From Struthidea cinerea (Eukaryota; Chordata; Aves; Passeriformes; Corcoracidae), in the NCBI GenBank assembly GCA_013397865.1, contig VZTI01000412.1, positions 1,250,492 through 1,314,491 of the forward strand: a DNA stretch of 64,000 bases, in the 5' to 3' direction. Shown here piece after piece: positions 35,655 through 48,052 of the stretch. The notes below the pieces were generated by a model that searched no databases, was not told the origin of the DNA, and saw nothing but the letters and a program-made list of their open reading frames with translations. How positions within the stretch are numbered: the first letter of the stretch is position 1; each line of letters opens with the position of its first letter. Made by a program: the position numbers and the translations under genes.

Positions 35655-37816
35655 AAGACAAAAGCAATAATTCCTTCTAGTTTTACCCACAGGGGTTTCC
35701 ATTTCAATGACTGAATGCTGCTTCATGCTATTAAGAGTACATTAGGAGAGAATACCTGTAAAAGGAATATATTCCTGTTTATTATCTTTTAAAGGTTATT
35801 TCTTCACATTTCCTGAAATTATTGAAAGAGAAGAAATAATACCAAAAAAAAAAAAAACTTCTAATCCCAGTGCACATTTAGATCATCTCCTCTTACCTCC
35901 ATCTTTTACATCCATAAATAAGGACATAAAACCCAAAGAGAAAGAGGTGATTGCTGCAGCATGGACTGAAGGCAAGGAAACTGGTTTAGCTCATTTCTGG
36001 AGGTTCATTTCACAGCTGAATTCCTTTTTATTATTAACTTTTCATTTGGCCATATCTGAAATTGTTTAGATCCACATAGATCTGGGGACTTGATTGCCAC
36101 TAGAGCTCTCTAACTACCCAGCTGCATGAGAGACCAGTGGCTGGCTGTGACTTCAGCCTACAGACATTAATCCTATTCTCCATCAACTAAAAAGATATTA
36201 AAAAAAAAAAAATGTATCTTGCTGTTTTTCATAAGCAGCATGAAGCCACCCTTTTGGTGACATACTGTGTCCTTCTGTGATTAATAAGTATGATGGCTTG
36301 TTAATTAGTTGGCTAATCACTTTCCACATCTATCATCATCGTTTCAAAGAGCAAGTCATTCATTGGATTACAGACAAAATCAAGTAAGAAAATGTTCATT
36401 TGATGTCACAACAAAGTCCACTGATTTCAGGATTTTTAAAGCATTGTTTTCTGCCCTTTTTCAAAAAATTAATACTTTTCAAGGACAAACTGAAGAGGCC
36501 TGAAGTCAATGGAGACACTGTTCAATCAAGGTAACATTTGGATTTTACATGGAGCTTCAACATGAGGACAAAGTTTATATTTTTTAATATTATATTAGAG
36601 CAAGAGTAGCATTTCTGTATAGAGGGAAAACATTGTGAGAATTACTAATGCCATAAAATTTATATTTTTTATATAAACACAATTTTCTTAGGAGACTGCT
36701 AAGCTGCACAGGCACTTCATATGAAGCAGTGCTTTCTCCTCTAAGCTCCCCAGCTGACTTTCAGGAGTCAGCCCAAATGGGAAAGATTGTGTCATCTTAG
36801 ACAGTAAACAGCGGCCTTAAGTAAGATACCAGGTGGCTTGGAGCTCAAATCAATGATAGCATCCAATTATTACAAAATAAAATGACCCTCTGAAGAAAAT
36901 GGCTCCCATGGGCACCACAAATCAGAGGGACATGTTTTCTTCTGGCACGTTCTGCATTTTAAGTCCCTACAAATGTTACTAATAACCTGTCATCCTGCAT
37001 GAAAATAGATGGTACCTGCTGAAGGCACCCAGGAACTTGTGAGTAAGCATATTATGCATATTCTCTGTGATTTCTTTTCACCATCTCCAAACAGATGACC
37101 AAATGGCAGGTTTAATAAATTACTTTCAGTATCACAGCACGTCTGCTTTTTATTTCCATTTACAAATATGAGAAAGGCTGACAACTCCCCTACATTTCTC
37201 TGTACCACCTCAAGTTCTCGGAGTTACAGTATATACGTTGCGTGCTTAAATTCCCGGGATACCTAAATGGCACAGGCACGTTTCACAGTTTGTCTCTGGT
37301 TTCCAGGAAAGCAGATGATGCTTCAGTAATGTGGTTCTCTCCTCCTTCTGTGGGTATGAAGTCCCTCTTTGCTGTCACAGTTTTGTAAGCCTATGCTCTG
37401 CAGAGACGGGCAGTTGCTCAAATAGCCTGGAAAGTTTCATGCTTATCTACAAATAGATGAATTCATGCCAAGGTACAGCACAAATTAAATGGAGAGGGCC
37501 TTAAAACCTTTGGCAGGAATCTTAAAGGTTTGACAGAGGTTGATTGTGAATCAGGTGAGGGAAAAAAATACCATAGGCCACAATTTGAGTTTGCTGCAAT
37601 ATCCAGTGCTAAGGACTGGGATATCACATCTGTTCCTGTGAGTCAACTCAGCTTGCCACTGGTGTAGCTAACAGCTGGCTGGCACGAGGAGGATTTTCCT
37701 GATACAGACTGGAAAGAACAGGTTTAGAATGTAATATGAAGAGGAGGCAGGAAAAAAGAGTTTACCACTCCTCAAGTTAATACAATTATTAGATCGGTAC
37801 AGAAGAAGGTTCCTCT

Positions 37817-37828
37817 TGCCACGTGGCA
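37817..37828. promoter_or_regulatory. Palindromic E-box TGCCACGTGGCA
   Basis: A perfect 12-bp palindrome is centred on CACGTG, the site for USF, MYC/MAX and related bHLH factors; GCCACGT also resembles the ATF6/XBP1 site. Its right part continues into a 17-nt string repeated exactly at 40637-40653. Function is not shown. Confidence 0.3.
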
Positions 37829-40110
37829 TGGCAGCAAAGCCTGGTTTCTAGCAAATTTCAGTATCTTAGTTTTACCAGTTCTACTCTTACTGTGTCCAAA
37901 CGGGAAATTCCTAACACCAGATAATTTGATTCCTTAAGGAATCCCACTGAAATCAGACTGAGCAAAGAGACAACCTGAACTGATTGCTATTAAAAAGAAG
38001 TTTTTAAAAAATATTATTATTATTTAGAGATTACCCATGCTTGTTAGTACCTTAATACTTTTATTCCCTGACAATAAATAAATCCATTAAACGGCTAACA
38101 GAAGATCTGTGAACCAGTTCCTGTTTCGAAAGCAATGTTGCAATTGCACTGATACACTTTCTCAGTACGAAGAATCAAGCTAATCTTCTTTGATGAAGAG
38201 AACATCAGCTCTTACTGCACTTTATGGCAACAAACACCAGCAGTTCAATGATACAAACAAGCCTTATCTCAGCACCCTTGCCGCTGCCACTGGGAATGAG
38301 TTAATTGCAAGACAAACTAAACATTAACCATTTAAGGGACTTAAGTTGTGAATACTGTTCCATTGCTCATTTTAGCACTAACACATGAAGCTGCTCAAAG
38401 CCATTAAAACACACACACAGCAATAAGACAGAGGGAGATCAGAACAAGGCTGGACTGTCTCTTTTCTTCTGTTCAGATACAGGGACTGGTTTGGCTCTGT
38501 TGCTTTTACCAAGCCACTGATGTACAAAACTTGCATACACTTCCCTGAACTTTGAATTTTCTCCTGCCTGTCCAGTTACAGCAATGGTTGGGTAATGGGG
38601 ATGCAGAGGTTAAGATGGATGGGAAGCACAACTACCCACATTTTCCTGCAGAACTCTGTATCCAGCTGTACGGGAGACATCACAGATCATTCTCTTGGCT
38701 TTCAGGTTACCCAATCTGCACACAAATCAGGCATCAGAGATGTAGGATAAGGAAGTCTGGCTTCATGACTGCTCACTGCCATAATCTCCTGATAAACCTT
38801 CACTGAAAATGTGAAATGTACCCCTGGCATGGTAAGAATATTTGTACCCAGGGTTTCAGGCACCCAGACACAGTTACTGTGTTTGCAGCCTCATGTGCAG
38901 GAAATAGGTGTAACAGAGAGCATGTAGGAAGCAAGGCATGACCTTTGTGTCCATACATACAAACCATCCTGCCCTTGTTGCAGGTCTTTTCTTTGATCAG
39001 CATCTCTTTCAGAATTATTTTTATTTCAAACTCTTTCAGAAAAATATCTGCTTCCAACTTAAATTTTACACCATTGAACCATAATGAGCCCACACATTCT
39101 TGTTCAGCTATTATATTTAGACTCAGCCCCTCGGATAAAGTATATCATAATACAATGTATATGTAACTTTCCTCCTCCTTCATGTATGCAATATGTAAGT
39201 GACTAGCAGCTTGCAGTTCTGCTGTTTTCCCTCCAGGGATCTAAAAATGTTTTATAATGGGGAACTTAACTTCAAAGTGCTTCTGTGAATGAGATGCAGC
39301 TCTTGATATTTTCCCCCGTTCCATATACAATGAAGCTATAGCAGAGAAGGATTACATCAAAGGTCAGGCAGAAGTTCATTGATGTAGCTGAAAGAGTCCC
39401 TCCTACGTGTTCCTCTTGCCTCAAGTGCAGAAGTGCTATGAAGCAATTCTTATTAAGCATGGAGTATATTCAGGTAAACGAACCTGATCCCTGAAGGATT
39501 TACAGGCCTTAAACTATTTCAAGCCGCAGAGACCTTTTGGCTGGAGTGATTTCTTACACTCAAAGTGGTGGTATTTGAATTTATGGAAAAGAGCAGAATT
39601 AATTTCTACCTCTGTTGTCACGGAACACGTGCGGAGAAGACGGGCCCCTCTGCTTACAGCAAAAGGGAGGATGTTTCAGCCACGTACCCTGGCAGCTCTG
39701 CAGCACCAAAAGGGATAGAAAAGAAACTGTAGCAGCAGTATAAAGCGCCCTATTTCCACTGCAAACAATTTTCTTCAGAGGAGGTTTCAGTCTTATGTAC
39801 TGCAGGAGATGAGAAGCCCCTCAGGTCAGCTAGCCTTAGGGAAAGGAGATGGGTCCAAAAGAAGAGCCTGAAATTTCAGCTGATACTCAGCTACCTAGAA
39901 CAAGTCAAAGCATATGTCCAAGTATCCGACAACAACCATTGTTTCTCATTAAGTTCTTTGAATCCCATGAATTCCCTGTTTATTTGTTGGTTTGGGTTTT
40001 TTTTTTCCCGTCATTATCCCTCATTAAAGGAATATTTCCCAAACCGCACTTTCCTAGAAGCAAAATGTTTGCTCGCTTGTCCCTCAGTTTAAACACATTT
40101 CCTGGAGCTT

Positions 40111-40133
40111 AATAAATAAATAAATAAATAAAT
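40111..40133 (+). repeat. (AATA)n microsatellite
   Basis: Nearly six AATA tetramers in 23 bp, uninterrupted. Confidence 0.8.
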
Positions 40134-40191
40134 GAAAATCGATGGTAACAGATGCCATAAAGCACTGATATCCCACTGCCAGAGTTCCACC

Positions 40192-40233
40192 GTGAGGTCA
40201 TGCCCCCAGGGATTCACCGACAGATGACCTCAC
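40192..40233. promoter_or_regulatory. Inverted pair of AGGTCA half-sites
   Basis: GTGAGGTCAT (40192-40201) and ATGACCTCAC (40224-40233) are exact reverse complements with a 22-bp spacer. AGGTCA is the nuclear-receptor half-site, and the extended GTGAGGTCAT also resembles CRE/AP-1-type sites. The wide spacer is not a standard receptor arrangement, so two independent sites are as likely as one dimer site. Confidence 0.3.
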
Positions 40234-43200
40234 CTCGCTCGCTTAATGAACAGCCACATATGAACAGGAGAGAGTCATTCGTGAGGATGTTATGATACTC
40301 AGAATCACTAATTCCTCAAACTGGGTCCAGGCATGTTTCCTCTCACTGCCACAGCACTGCATTTCAAATGCCAACAGGGGAATGAAACTGCTTGTGCCTC
40401 ACCAGACCCTGCGATCAAAGTAGTCGACTCGATCTGAACCATGATTTATTAATAAGGAATAAAGAGAATGCAAATAAACTAATTATACAACGGGGTTGAT
40501 AAGAGCCAAATTCCCAAAGTAAAACTTTAAGCAATGTTCAAGTGATTATCCATCTAATTAGGAAAACATAGCCAAACACCAGCGGCCTGATAGCCAACTT
40601 CAGCGCAGTCAACATTTAAAATACAGACCCCCTGCACACGTGGCATGGCAGCAGTGCAGGAGTCAGGTGGCATGTGCTCAACCTAAAAACAAAAAGCATC
40701 TAAACCAGTTTAGACAATTCCATACTGTCCATGGAGAACACAAACAGAGCCCACTGGACACACTGCCCTTGCACTCTCCAATGGGCTCTTCATGGATCCC
40801 ACACGATGGGGCATAAAGTCCATTTTTCAGCTCGTACCCTTTTGGGTAGATCAGATGACATACTCTGCACTTGCATATTTTATTTACACTCAAAAATTCA
40901 TAAAGTAATGAAAGAATCTGCTCCCATAAGCAACAAAGTCATTTAAAATAATTATGTTTTATCATGACAGAAAATGGAAACACGTCTCAGAAGCTGATGC
41001 AGCTGTAGTCGGAGGAGATGCCAGCTGTACTAAATGGTCAGAAGACCATCTTGCTGTGCTGTTTATGTGCAGAACAACGTTTTAGCTAGAAGAGCAATGT
41101 AGAGGTGATTTACATTACAGATTTCAACAACTCTTAATTTTTCCATCTCTAAGTAGAAAGGCTCACTAAGCCACCTCTTTAACTGCTGCAAACCTGCTAA
41201 GACTTCTGAAGCCTTTTCTTCATTTTGATGGCATGCAGAGCACCACTCCAGTAAAGTCTGTAAATAATAATATATATTTAAAAACAAAAAATGTCAAACA
41301 TCAAATTTTACAGGTTAAATCCCTCCAATTTCAACAGCATCTGTCAGCAATAAGCCAGGCATGACATGCATTTAGAACATCAGCAGATCACTCTCAATAT
41401 TCACCAAAGCACAGTATTTTGAGGGAAAACAAGTCCAACCACATATGCTGCCTAACTGATTTGAACTCCACCAACCAGGTGTTGACCAAATGAGATATTA
41501 AGGCCTGCATTTTAATTTTAAACACTGTGCTATTTCATTAAGGCATTGGTTTATCCAGTCAGGCTTAGCAACATCTACAGGAGCATACACTGAAAACCCC
41601 ACAGCTTAGATAAATTATACTATTTCCTAGTTTAGAGGCGCAGAATCATTCGCCAGATTGCAAATGTTATATATATACAAAGGATACATGTAAAAAAAAA
41701 AAAGTTAAAATCTTTAAACAGATTAATTTAAGGGAAAACACAAACAGTATTTACTATCTTTTAAAACTGTTCACTGAATTCTTATTTAAAAAGACATGAT
41801 GGGGATCTTCAGGGTTACAACACACAACAGCTGTCTCTATAGAAAGTGCCAGCCTTGATGTTAACAAGATGATAAATTGACTGATTAGTGCTTTAGTATT
41901 AAAATTGAACTGAATTATACTAAGATCCAGACTCAGAGAATTGATAAAAGCTCTTCCTATTGAGTACAGCTATTGGGCTGGAGGGTAAGGAGAAAAGGAC
42001 AAACAGTAGTGAGGTGTGAAGGACACAAGCCAGCAAAGGCACCCTACTGGAGGCCAAAATAAAGGAAGCCCACTGCATCATGGATAGGAAATGCACCCAT
42101 GCATACTTGATAAGGATCCAACTGGCTAATGGGAAATGTAGGTGGGACTGTGGGGTTCCTGTAAAACGCAGCTGGAAGAGAACCTGCACTGCGACCACTG
42201 CCGGTGGCCGAGATCTCATGGCAGCTCAAGGTTCTGAAGTGATGGAAATCAAGGTATGTTTTCAAGCAAGAAAGAGCCAAAATTGGAGATACCGTACCCA
42301 GTTAGTATTTACAACTGCATTGATGCCACATGTCACGTCCACGTCTACAAGTTCTGCCTTGCAGAGAAAAGATACTCCGAGGCAGGACCACACATTCCCT
42401 TCCACAGGCACCAACATCCCCCTGGACTCCACCAGAACTGCAGACATCACAACGTGATCAGTGGAAAACAATCTGCTTTATTAAAACCGGACAAGCTATA
42501 TAACATTAACATCTATGCTTCACTTTTAAAACGCCTGCAATACCATAATTGGCATTATATTTGACATTTGTGACTGACTAGAGTCACATTTACATTAATG
42601 GCAATCCTGTCTAGCCTGTAGTAGAGGTAAGCAGGGATTTTTGTACCTATTTAACGCTTCAACGACACAGAAATAATAAGGGCACCAACGTATGATAAAA
42701 TGGTTCAGCTGCCTTATTTTTAATTAAAGCACAGTGCAGCTGACTTCTGTGGAACAATATCCATCTTCCACAATTGCACAGACTTGCTTATTTTACTAGC
42801 AAAATTCCCATTCATTTAAGGCCTCTTGACTCAAACAGATTCATCTCAGATAATGTAATGGCAATAGATTCCTTTTGCAGCACCCTTCTGCTGGGAAGAG
42901 ACACCATTTTCTTTCTTTCTAAAAAGACAGCACACAGAACTACTACTACTCTCCATCAAGTAAATAATTAAGACAAGGAGCATAAACTGAGGTCAGAAAA
43001 AATGCTGTGTATAAAATTATGTTATGCCCTGAAATTCGCAGCTCCCTATAGCAGACGCATAACTCCTGCACAAAAAGCTAAGCTGGGCTTCCAAACTTTG
43101 ACTAAAATCTTTAGCCTTGCTGAGGACTGACGGAATGAAAAGTATTTGCATAAGCTTGTTACTTGAGCAAGCACAATGTAGGTGAAGCATGGGAATACAA

Positions 43201-44013
43201 AGCAGTTTTCACTAAGACACAGTTCTTCTGAAAAAGAAGAAAACTACTTATTAATTTTAGAAAGAAGACACATGTCCTGAGAAGTCATTCAAGACAATAG
43301 TTTAGAAAAAATATCTATGCCTCCTACATGTTTTAAAATAATTGTCCTCACCTTTCAAAAGCAACAGTCCCACAAGGCAGTCCAAGTGCAGTTGGTGCTG
43401 GGAATGGAATGCTAATCCTGGAAGCACAGTGTCTGCATATGAATGAGCCCCTCTTTAGGTCCCTAACATTTAATAATTTTTGATAAATGCAATAAACAGG
43501 AGCATTTTATCCAACGCTGCTGAAACCAGAAATGTTTCCTCCCATGTCGGCAGTTTATACAAAGGAATATTATTTGTCTCCCTCACTACAGGCTGGAAAT
43601 TTGAAAAGTGTGTTTTAAGCTAATGGTGGGTCCTAGTATTTTCCATATCAAAGAAAGAAATCCATTTTGCAATCCCTCACATCACTAGTTTGTGCAAGAA
43701 TTAGGTTGCTTCTGTCTGGCCATGAAGTAAAATCAATCAGTAGCAACCCTGAAGTTCCTTCCTATACATTTCAGATCACCACCAAAAAACCCCCAGAAGG
43801 CTGCAGGATCTTTCGCCTACTTTCCACTGCAATCCACTCCATCACCCAGGCTGCTCATACGTAGTAATCTGTTCTTGAGAACTGTAATTGCACAGTGGGA
43901 AACTCAATAAACCTGTATCTTATCTGAAAGAGAGGCCGGTAATTGCCTGAAAGAAATGGATCTTTTTGCGGAAGGATATAAGACAGTGTCAGATGTATTG
44001 TTAGCCACTCTGG

Positions 44014-44033
44014 TTTTTTTTAAAAAAAAAAAA
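44014..44033. repeat. T8-A12 homopolymer junction
   Basis: Eight T are followed directly by twelve A, forming an AT fold-back. A purine-rich GGAAAGAAAGAAGAAAGGG stretch follows and then a G/T-rich segment to about 44110 with GGGG and GGGGGG runs. This is simple sequence with strong strand asymmetry. Confidence 0.6.
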
Positions 44034-44645
44034 GGAAAGAAAGAAGAAAGGGCATGTTATTTTTGTGGGGTTTGGAGGGGGGACGTTATGTGGATTGGTT
44101 GGTTTTGGGGTTTTTTTTAAATTAACATTTAGCAAAGATTGATAAAAACCCCGTAATTTTTCTGGAAAAAAAGCCAGACAATTTTTTTTCTTTGGTCAAA
44201 ATAAAAACCTATCTTTAAAGTTATTTAGTATTTTGGAAGCTCAACACTGCAGAAAGAATGCTGGCAGATCAATACATACTCTCGCTATCAAACTAATCTT
44301 CACTGGCTTCTGAATAATTCAGGCTCATTAGACTTCCAAGCTGTCTGGCCTAAAGGTTACGCGAGACGTGCATCAATCTGTCAGAAAGGTGGCAAACATT
44401 ATTTCATCCCTTTTTCATCCACACATTCTCGTATTTGTACAATAATGATGATCATTTCAAAGCCTTTAGTTAAATCATAATTAGCCTGCAACCCTCTGTC
44501 TCAAATATACTAAATATATTTGTTAAAATACCAAAAAAATAAAAAAAGCAACCAAACAAACAAAAAACCCACAACACACACATGGGGAGCAGGAGGAATA
44601 CAAGCAAAAGACTCTTAAATGTTATTCTGTACAAGGCTACAGTGG

Positions 44646-44666
44646 GGGCTTTTTATTAAAAAGCCC
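44646..44666. repeat. 9-bp arm palindrome with 3-nt centre
   Basis: GGGCTTTTT (44646-44654) and AAAAAGCCC (44658-44666) flank ATT. The AT-rich core resembles MEF2- or Hox-type sites, but no exact consensus is matched. Confidence 0.4.
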
Positions 44667-44914
44667 AGAACGAGCTGATTAGGTGTAGCAATGATATATT
44701 TAGAGAAATATTAAGAGAACAGGAACACCGATGCAACCACATTTGATTTACCAACCACGTTACTTAAACCTTGCATTTGTCAGTGGGCTTTAGATATTCT
44801 TGCCTTTTGTTTCATTGCCATTTTACCAGCACTGCCAAAGACCCAATGGTCACCTAACAACCACAGGATGTGGATGCTGAAAAGCTTTGGTAGAGAAATC
44901 TTTCAGCTTTCTGC

Positions 44915-44951
44915 AGCGTTCTGTGAGAACTTCGCAGTTCTCACAGAAGCT
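44915..44951. repeat. Perfect 13-bp stem hairpin, TCGC loop
   Basis: TTCTGTGAGAACT (44919-44931) pairs exactly with AGTTCTCACAGAA (44936-44948) around a TCGC tetraloop. AGC (44915-44917) and GCT (44949-44951) extend it by three pairs with G44918 bulged. It is the longest short-loop hairpin noticed in the window. The total of 16 pairs is shorter than a typical microRNA precursor stem, and no T-tract follows that would mark a polymerase III terminator. Confidence 0.6.
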
Positions 44952-45013
44952 ATGAAAACACTGCTATGAGTTCTTGTAAACTAATTCTTTATCTTGCACC
45001 TGGGTTTGTTATG

Positions 45014-45250
45014 CAGGATTGTTATGGTTCTGGCCTTCTGATATTTTGGAATAAGTGTCTTAGAGCTTGACCAACCCCCTCAAGGGGTGGATGGCCGAGC
45101 ACCCTATTGTCTTATGCCATTCAACACACTCTTTGCGAACCCTGTTATAAAAATGATGATTTAATTAATTAAGGAAGAATCACTACTGCTTTCCTCCTGC
45201 ACTTGTCGTGCCGTTCCTCGCCGTTATTGCCGCTCACAGTGACAACAGGA
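45014..45250 (+). mobile_element. Candidate solo LTR with 5-bp flanking duplication
   Basis: The block from 45019 to 45245 starts TTGTTATGG and ends GTGACAA, giving short inverted ends (TTGT/ACAA). CAGGA stands immediately on both sides (45014-45018 and 45246-45250), an exact 5-bp direct repeat as made by retroviral-type integration. TATAAAAA at 45146-45153 could be the promoter box, with about 90 bp to the 3' end. No gag, pol or env fragments adjoin, so it would be a solo LTR of an old endogenous retrovirus. The ends do not give a perfect TG..CA together with the duplication, and no family is matched, so the call is tentative. Confidence 0.4.
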
Positions 45251-45473
45251 CAACACTGTTTTGGCTCCTCGGACTAACAGCAATGATGACGCTTGGGTAC
45301 AGACTCCTCTGCTACCGTCAAGAAGGCCTAAATCACACCCCCACAACCTTTCCTTCTGTAATATAAACACTAAAGAATTACAAATGGATGTGGTCCAAGT
45401 ATTTTTACTTTTCAAAATGTTGCCACACCACAGCCAAAAAAATAATTCGCAGATGATTTCTGAGCAATAGCTG

Positions 45474-45535
45474 TGGCTCAGTGGTAGGAGCTGCAGTCTT
45501 GACTGCCCTCAAAACCTGGTTATACACCCAATTCA
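45474..45535 (+). mobile_element. Candidate ancient tRNA-derived SINE head
   Basis: TGGCTCAGTGGTAGG (A-box-like, from 45474) and GGTTATACACC (B-box-like, 45518-45528) are 44 bp apart, as in tRNA-derived promoters. Just upstream AGCTG precedes the A box, resembling the GTAGCTCAGTGGTAGAGC of tRNA-Ala-like heads. No tail is recognised. It may be a decayed ancient SINE. Confidence 0.35.
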
Positions 45536-47349
45536 GGTGCCCATTCCTGATAAGATGTTTCCTCCAACTTCTCACTGTATGCAGAAAGTCAATTTTCCAG
45601 TAAGTACTTCCGAAAGAATGAGCTTCCCCATGCAAAACAGAAAACAAAGAAGAGAATGGTGAGAACACTGCAGCAGCTGCTGCACAACAGACAGTGCCAC
45701 TGCTCGTTCTCTCACAATATCCTCTCTGAGGGACATCTATAAAGTTCAAAGACTGCAAAACTGAAAACTTAAAACAACCCGAAATTTTAAACAACAAATC
45801 CCACTTACAGGACTCATCTCCACAGAGGGTCACAGAAATCAAAGACTTGATACGCAGCGCTAAATTTTATCACCTCCCAGGCCAGATTCAGTCAATTTAC
45901 CTCTTGTAAGAAAAAAAGGAAGAAAAGACATAAACATTCACGGTCAATAAGCAATTGGCTGACTTGAACTAGCACAAATTACATGACAAAATTCCTTGAA
46001 CTGTGCTTAGTAGGACATTTATCACTGAAAATCAGGAATGTTAATTATTTTGGATTATCAAAAGCTCTGGAAACGTGGGTATGAGGAAGCACCTAAGTAA
46101 GAGAAACACAGGTTTTGAGAGACTAGTCCTGCAGTAATCTTTGTTCCTGCTCATCAGTTTCTTTACAGGGGGTTAATGTGGTTACCACAGTCTCCAAATA
46201 ACAAGGAAGATGAGCACCTTTCCCATTCCAGTGTGAAATCCTATTTGATATTAAAAAAAAAAAAAAATCATCGTATCTGGAACAATTTTTAAAAGAGCAG
46301 CACTAACTTTGGAAAGCAGAGATCTTGTCTCCAGTGGACAATCACGCATCATTTCAAGCTATGATTCGAGCTGAATGCAATAAATGACTTGAAAAATTGA
46401 GCCTCAATTCGTTGGTTGCCAAAAGTGAACTGACAGTGACAGTTTCCTTCAAAACCAAGCATGCACTTCCCTGAATGAGGACACTTGTGGTATTTTAGTA
46501 TCCACTAAGCTCACAGTACAGACCAGCAGGGGTACTGGCCAAGTACACACTGAGTCAATCCAAGATAAATGCTGGTCTGAAAAAGAAAATAGAAAGAGCA
46601 GAGTTAACAGCAGTTAAGGGCAATAAGGCACAAACCACATATCTGTTAGATGTTGGCATTTTCAACAGACTCTGTGGCCTCGAACAGCTGAAAGTATTCA
46701 AATATTTTCCCTCCTACTGGCCATAAAACTGAGCACAGGCCAGGAGACATCTATTTCCATTTGCAAGGTCTCTTCCACACTGTAGCTGCACATCTTTCTT
46801 CTGGCCAAGATGCCTCAAGATGCCTCATCTTACACATACTTGAACCATCTAGCTGATGCTGTTCAGTTCCAGGCACAATTAAATCTGCCACTTCTTCCAC
46901 ATCCCACCACCTGGGCCGTATTAGGAAAGCACGAACTCCTAAATCCCGTAAGGTGCTTGAGGACCGACCCCTACACCACTTTCTCCTCTTCTCTTAAAAC
47001 CCTGTCTTCTCAAACACATTTGGAACTACTGCAAGTACAGGGGAAGACTAAAAGGGGTCTTACCTCCAAGTTTCAAGGGTATTTCTGCTCCACACAAACA
47101 TTTTCAAAGAGCACATTGTACACATGTTTATTCCAATGGTTAATTATTTCTCTGTTAACTCCTCTTAGTTAGGGTCTAGTAGCAGGAATAAACTTTTTCT
47201 ATTACTACAAGTCTTAATAATGATATAGGTGAAAGTGGGGTAATATCTCATTAAAACAAACCTTCTCCAACACGCTACTGCAGGACATTTAACATTTTCA
47301 CCCTTGATCAGAAAGCAAAATTTCATAGGGCAGACTTTTCTTCTTTTTC

Positions 47350-47363
47350 TTTTTTTTTTTTTT
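47350..47363 (+). repeat. Poly(T) run, 14 T
   Basis: Fourteen consecutive T inside a T-rich tract; simple sequence. Confidence 0.6.
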
Positions 47364-48052
47364 AAATAGGCATTTCTGCCAGTTTCTGTTAAAGTCTGTG
47401 TAACTCCCTGAATGAAGGGCTCAGGGTCTGCACTTCTACTTCTCAGGCTTTACAAGCACTGAGCTTCCTGCCTGCATACAGCCCCCCAAACTCCGGGCAA
47501 GGCTACGACCCCCAGGCTGAACTGACTCAACCCTATAAACCTTCCTTTCAAAATCCTCTACAGCTGTCTCTTCATTCAAGAAGTACTTTCCAATCCCATT
47601 ACTACTTAAACCATTCATAATCCAATCAACCTCGGCAGCATCATGTCAGATCCCTCTGTCAACACTGTAACCCTGCAATATTTCATTCGGGGAAAGCGCA
47701 GCACTACTTCCCATTTCCAGAAAAACCGTAATTCCTACCCTTGACCCAGCTTCGTTCTGGATTCATCTTCATTTAGCACAACCCCATTAGAAAAATCGAC
47801 TGGATCTTCCACATATCTTTATTTTACATAGGGTAAAAAGAAAAATTAAACTTCTTTAGCCATTTCTAAGGAAACAAAATGTAATTCAGACAAGTAGATT
47901 GGCTTGCTTTACACCCTATTTTTGTAGTAGGGTTCTGACATCACTGTAAGATACATAAAGGAAGGAAACTAAAGCTTTACAATATTTTGATCAAGGTTTC
48001 ATCATTTCCTCTAGTGATTTTTTTCTTAATTTGACTTGACTGCAAACTAAAG

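Larger units (their letters stand above)
34898..44914. other. Nearly repeat-free unique stretch
   Basis: About 10 kb with no gene and only one small CR1 scrap (35593-35654). It contains an E-box palindrome (37817-37828), an (AATA)n microsatellite (40111-40133), an inverted AGGTCA pair (40192-40233) and several A runs. An open frame at 42080-42457 crosses a canonical-looking splice donor at 42254 but has no recognisable domain. Confidence 0.55.

Noticed and set aside
44915..44951. microRNA precursor
   Set aside because: About 16 pairs is too short for a 22-nt duplex, and pairing ends outside the AGC/GCT extension.
45405..45842. 145-codon minus-strand frame
   Set aside because: It crosses a tRNA-like SINE candidate in antisense and shows no recognisable domain.
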